Assembly: GCA_019038735.1 (NCBI GenBank)
Contig: JAHOYW010000019.1
Location: 1-8,209 of the forward strand
Length of the DNA stretch: 8,209 nucleotides
Source: Victivallales bacterium
GTDB lineage: Bacteria; Verrucomicrobiota; Lentisphaeria; Victivallales; Victivallaceae
Direction of reading: 5' to 3'
How positions within the stretch are numbered: position 1 is the stretch's first letter; each line of letters begins with the position of its first letter. The translations under genes were made by a program, and so were the position numbers. Of the stretch, positions 6,002-8,209 are shown in pieces. Under the pieces are notes generated by a model that was given only the letters and a program-made list of their open reading frames with translations, did no database searches and was not told the DNA's origin.

Positions 6002-7198
6002 TTAATAACGACGCTGTTTGCTGTTCGATAATACTCTTAAGCGTAAAGCATTCAGCTTAATGAAACCTTCAGCGTCTTTTTGATTGTAGGCATCATTGTC
6101 TTCAAAGCTCGCGACTGCTTCATCGTATAAACTGTACTCTGAACGGCGCCCGCTTACATGACAAGCTCCTTTGTATAGCTTGACACGAACATCACCAGTA
6201 ACAAACTGTTGACTTTCCGTAATCGCCGCCTGTAGCATTTCGCGTTCAGGAGCATACCAGAAACCATTGTAAACCATATCAGCATAACGTGGAATAAAGC
6301 TGTCACGCAAATGCATGACTTCACGATCCATAGTAATGCTTTCCAAAGCACGATGCGCTTGATTAAGGATAGTGCCTCCGGGAGTTTCATAAACACCACG
6401 GGATTTCATGCCGACAAAACGGTTTTCAACAATATCTATGCGTCCGACCGCGTGTTTTTTACCTATAGCATTGAGTTTACGCATAAGATTAGCCGGAGAA
6501 AAAGATTCACCGTTGACCTTGACAGGAATACCTTTTTCAAAAGTAATGATAGCTTCTTCTGCTTCATCAGCGGCATTGTCCAAAGTTTCAGTCATAACAG
6601 AAAGGTCTGCCGGACATTCGCTCCATGGATCTTCGAGAATACCGCCCTCAAATGAAATATGAAGCAGATTACGATCCATACTGTAAGGTTTTTCGGCAGT
6701 AGTTGTTATTGGAATATCATTTTTTCTGGCGTATTCAACTAAGTCCATACGACCATTAAATTCCCATTCACGCCATGGTGCGATAATTTTTATATTTGGC
6801 TCGAAAGCATAAGCCGTCAGCTCAAAACGTACTTGGTCATTACCCTTGCCGGTCGCGCCGTGACAAATCGCGTCAGCACCTTCTGCTCGGGCGACTTCGA
6901 TTAAACGTTTACCAATCAAAGGACGCGCGATAGATGTACCGAGAAGATAAGTACCTTCGTAAATCGCGTTTGCCTGCATCATCGGGAAAATGAAATCTTT
7001 TGCGAATTCTTCATTCAAATCCTCAACGTAACATTTAGTCGCGCCAGTTTGAATCGCTTTTGCTTCAACACCGTCAAGTTCTTCCTCCTGACCAACATCA
7101 GCGCAAAAGCCAATCACTTCCGCGTTATATTTCTCTTTGACCCACTTGACGATCACTGAAGTGTCAAGTCCGCCGGAATATGCTACTACTACTTTCAT
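6002..7198 (-). CDS. argG: argininosuccinate synthase
   Basis: The enzyme joins citrulline and aspartate using ATP to make argininosuccinate, AMP and pyrophosphate; this is the penultimate step of arginine synthesis, in the cytoplasm. With this start the protein has 398 residues, normal for the family. The ATP pyrophosphatase P-loop AYSGGLDTS is at residues 6-14. The family segments [14 protein letters not shown] (about 80-93) and [14 protein letters not shown] (about 113-126) follow, then APWREW and SMDRNLLH. The ATG at 7198 is preferred over the in-frame ATG at 7207: AAGGA (7212-7208) lies 9 nt before the former but touches the latter, and homologues begin MKVVxAYSGG. The stop of the MscS-type gene is 25 nt upstream with no visible terminator, so it may be transcribed from that gene's promoter. 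Confidence 0.97.
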   Translation of the reverse strand: MKVVVAYSGGLDTSVIVKWVKEKYNAEVIGFCADVGQEEELDGVEAKAIQTGATKCYVEDLNEEFAKDFIFPMMQANAIYEGTYLLGTSIARPLIGKRLIEVARAEGADAICHGATGKGNDQVRFELTAYAFEPNIKIIAPWREWEFNGRMDLVEYARKNDIPITTTAEKPYSMDRNLLHISFEGGILEDPWSECPADLSVMTETLDNAADEAEEAIITFEKGIPVKVNGESFSPANLMRKLNAIGKKHAVGRIDIVENRFVGMKSRGVYETPGGTILNQAHRALESITMDREVMHLRDSFIPRYADMVYNGFWYAPEREMLQAAITESQQFVTGDVRVKLYKGACHVSGRRSEYSLYDEAVASFEDNDAYNQKDAEGFIKLNALRLRVLSNSKQRRY

Positions 7199-7207
7199 TT
7201 TATTCAT

Positions 7208-7212
7208 TCCTT
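7208..7212 (-). promoter_or_regulatory. ribosome binding site deciding the argG start
   Basis: AAGGA on the minus strand abuts the ATG at 7207 with no spacing but stands 9 nt from the ATG at 7198. Only the second is a workable distance, which moves the argG start three codons downstream. Confidence 0.65.
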
Positions 7213-7223
7213 TTTTATAAGTT

Positions 7224-8209
7224 TTAATCTTTTTTAATTTTTTCTAATGTACTGATTTTCAATTCATTCGCCTCGTCAGCAACAAGATGATTTGTACTTG
7301 TCGGGAAGGCAAAATCCAAGCCTTCCGCATTGAAACGGCTTAAAATCTCAAGATTCAAATCATTCTTGACCTTTTGTGTTTCAAAATAATCCGTACTTTG
7401 AAACCAGACAATAACGCTGATATTCAAGGCCCAGTCATTGAAAGATGTAAAATAAATACGTGGCGGCAAGTCCTCATTGAAAATTTCTTTTTCGTCCATA
7501 ATCTCATGCAGGATTTCCATCGCGCGTTCCATTTGAACTGCTGTTGTACTGTAAACAAGAGTTAAATCAAAGGCGTATTTAATGTAAGGACGTTTGGCAA
7601 CATTTTCCACTACCGAATCCGCCAGTTTGCTGTTCGGTATCGAAAACATATGCCCGCTCAGGCTGCGAATTCTAGTACTTCTGAATCCAATCCTTTCCAC
7701 AGTACCAGTAACAGCATCAACTGTAATACGTTCACCAACAGTAAAAGGTCTATCCAGCATAATCATTACTGAACCGAAAAAATTTGCCAATGTATCTTTT
7801 GCCGCCAGAGCTATCGCCAAACCGGCAATACCGGCACCGGCAACCAGTGCTGTTATTCTCATTCCCAGAATTGTTTGTCCGATGAAGAGCACAGCAATAA
7901 AAACTACCGTAAAACGTATTGTTTTGCGAATCAATTCGACCAGCAGATCATCAAGATTATTATCTGTACGATAGGATAAGCGTTGAAGATAGTGCCCGAA
8001 AACGCCAACTAAACGATATATTGCCCATGTAATAGCAAAGGCCATTAAAGAAAAGAATGTACGTAAAACCGTGCCGAAAAATTCATCATCCAGCTCATGA
8101 AGTAATCTTAATGAACTGAGAAAAACACCAATAATAAAAATTAAAAAAGACAAAGGTCTTCTGATACTTGTGAAAACCTGTTCTGTCCATTCTTTATTCG
8201 GGTGTCTTT
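7224..8209 (-). CDS. MscS-family mechanosensitive channel, 5' end outside the window
   Basis: This is a membrane channel that opens under membrane tension to release solutes during osmotic downshock. The frame is open to the window edge. A TTG at 8153 is a possible start, but 18 further codons ([18 protein letters not shown]) precede it in frame and read like protein, so the gene is called partial. Hydrophobic segments include '[13 protein letters not shown]', '[20 protein letters not shown]' and '[16 protein letters not shown]'. The pore-lining helix is glycine/alanine-rich as in MscS ([20 protein letters not shown]), followed by [14 protein letters not shown] and the beta domain '[22 protein letters not shown]'. 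A C-terminal alpha/beta region follows. argG begins 25 nt after the stop. The family assignment is firm; the number of N-terminal helices is not known. Confidence 0.94.
   Translation of the reverse strand, partial: RHPNKEWTEQVFTSIRRPLSFLIFIIGVFLSSLRLLHELDDEFFGTVLRTFFSLMAFAITWAIYRLVGVFGHYLQRLSYRTDNNLDDLLVELIRKTIRFTVVFIAVLFIGQTILGMRITALVAGAGIAGLAIALAAKDTLANFFGSVMIMLDRPFTVGERITVDAVTGTVERIGFRSTRIRSLSGHMFSIPNSKLADSVVENVAKRPYIKYAFDLTLVYSTTAVQMERAMEILHEIMDEKEIFNEDLPPRIYFTSFNDWALNISVIVWFQSTDYFETQKVKNDLNLEILSRFNAEGLDFAFPTSTNHLVADEANELKISTLEKIKKD

Noticed and set aside
6311..6662. Two overlapping plus-strand open frames opposite argG.
   Set aside because: They lie wholly antisense to a highly conserved argG sequence and show no ribosome site or recognisable protein pattern.
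7205..7207. ATG at 7207 as the argG start.
   Set aside because: The Shine-Dalgarno AAGGA touches it without spacing, while the ATG at 7198 is well spaced and matches the usual family start.
7594..7974. Plus-strand open frame of 126 codons opposite the MscS-type gene.
   Set aside because: It is antisense to the conserved pore region. Its isoleucine-, serine- and threonine-rich content reflects the complementary strand rather than a real protein.
8151..8153. TTG as the true start of the MscS-type gene.
   Set aside because: The frame continues upstream without a stop to the window edge, with a plausible protein sequence. No ribosome site stands before this TTG.

Overview
The window looks like an AT-rich chromosomal stretch of a Gram-negative-type bacterium. 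It holds a lipoprotein signal, several Sec signal peptides, a periplasmic-type parvulin and a Deg protease. The mix suggests the Planctomycetes-Verrucomicrobia-Chlamydiae group, perhaps Lentisphaerota: an SH3b protein, a Deg protease resembling plant DEG9, a LecA-like galactose-lectin fold and a PTS EIIA next to a CBS protein. That placement is inferred from gene content and remembered family resemblances, not from a marker gene.

Layout, left to right. At 1-546 on the minus strand, a two-CBS-domain protein is followed 14 nt later by the first 23 codons of what looks like a PTS EIIA protein that leaves the window. At 616-984, also minus, lies a small secreted orphan with a near-consensus promoter. 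From 1163 to 3570 on the plus strand there is a two-gene operon: an exported protein with two SH3b domains, then a lipoprotein Deg-type serine protease. A minus-strand secreted protein with a C-terminal PA-IL/LecA-like domain (3594-4580) converges on it. At 4786-5829, plus, is an exported parvulin peptidyl-prolyl isomerase. Two hairpins (5854-5887 and 5917-5985) separate it from convergent argG (minus), which sits just downstream of an MscS-type channel gene that runs off the right edge.

The middle of the window (616-5829) encodes only predicted exported proteins: envelope binding, proteolysis, folding and sugar binding. The flanks are cytoplasmic or membrane housekeeping functions: PTS/CBS regulation, arginine synthesis and osmotic protection. 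The genes form several separate transcription units, so a single shared system is not demonstrated.

No tRNA, rRNA, CRISPR array, insertion sequence or phage gene was seen. No gene-free stretch exceeds 300 bases; the longest gaps are 4581-4785, 985-1162 and 5830-6001. The most unusual non-coding object is the 69-nt GC-rich palindrome at 5917-5985. I found no convincing evidence of a wholly new defence or metabolic system. The best leads are that palindrome, the DEG9-like lipoprotein protease and the LecA-domain protein.
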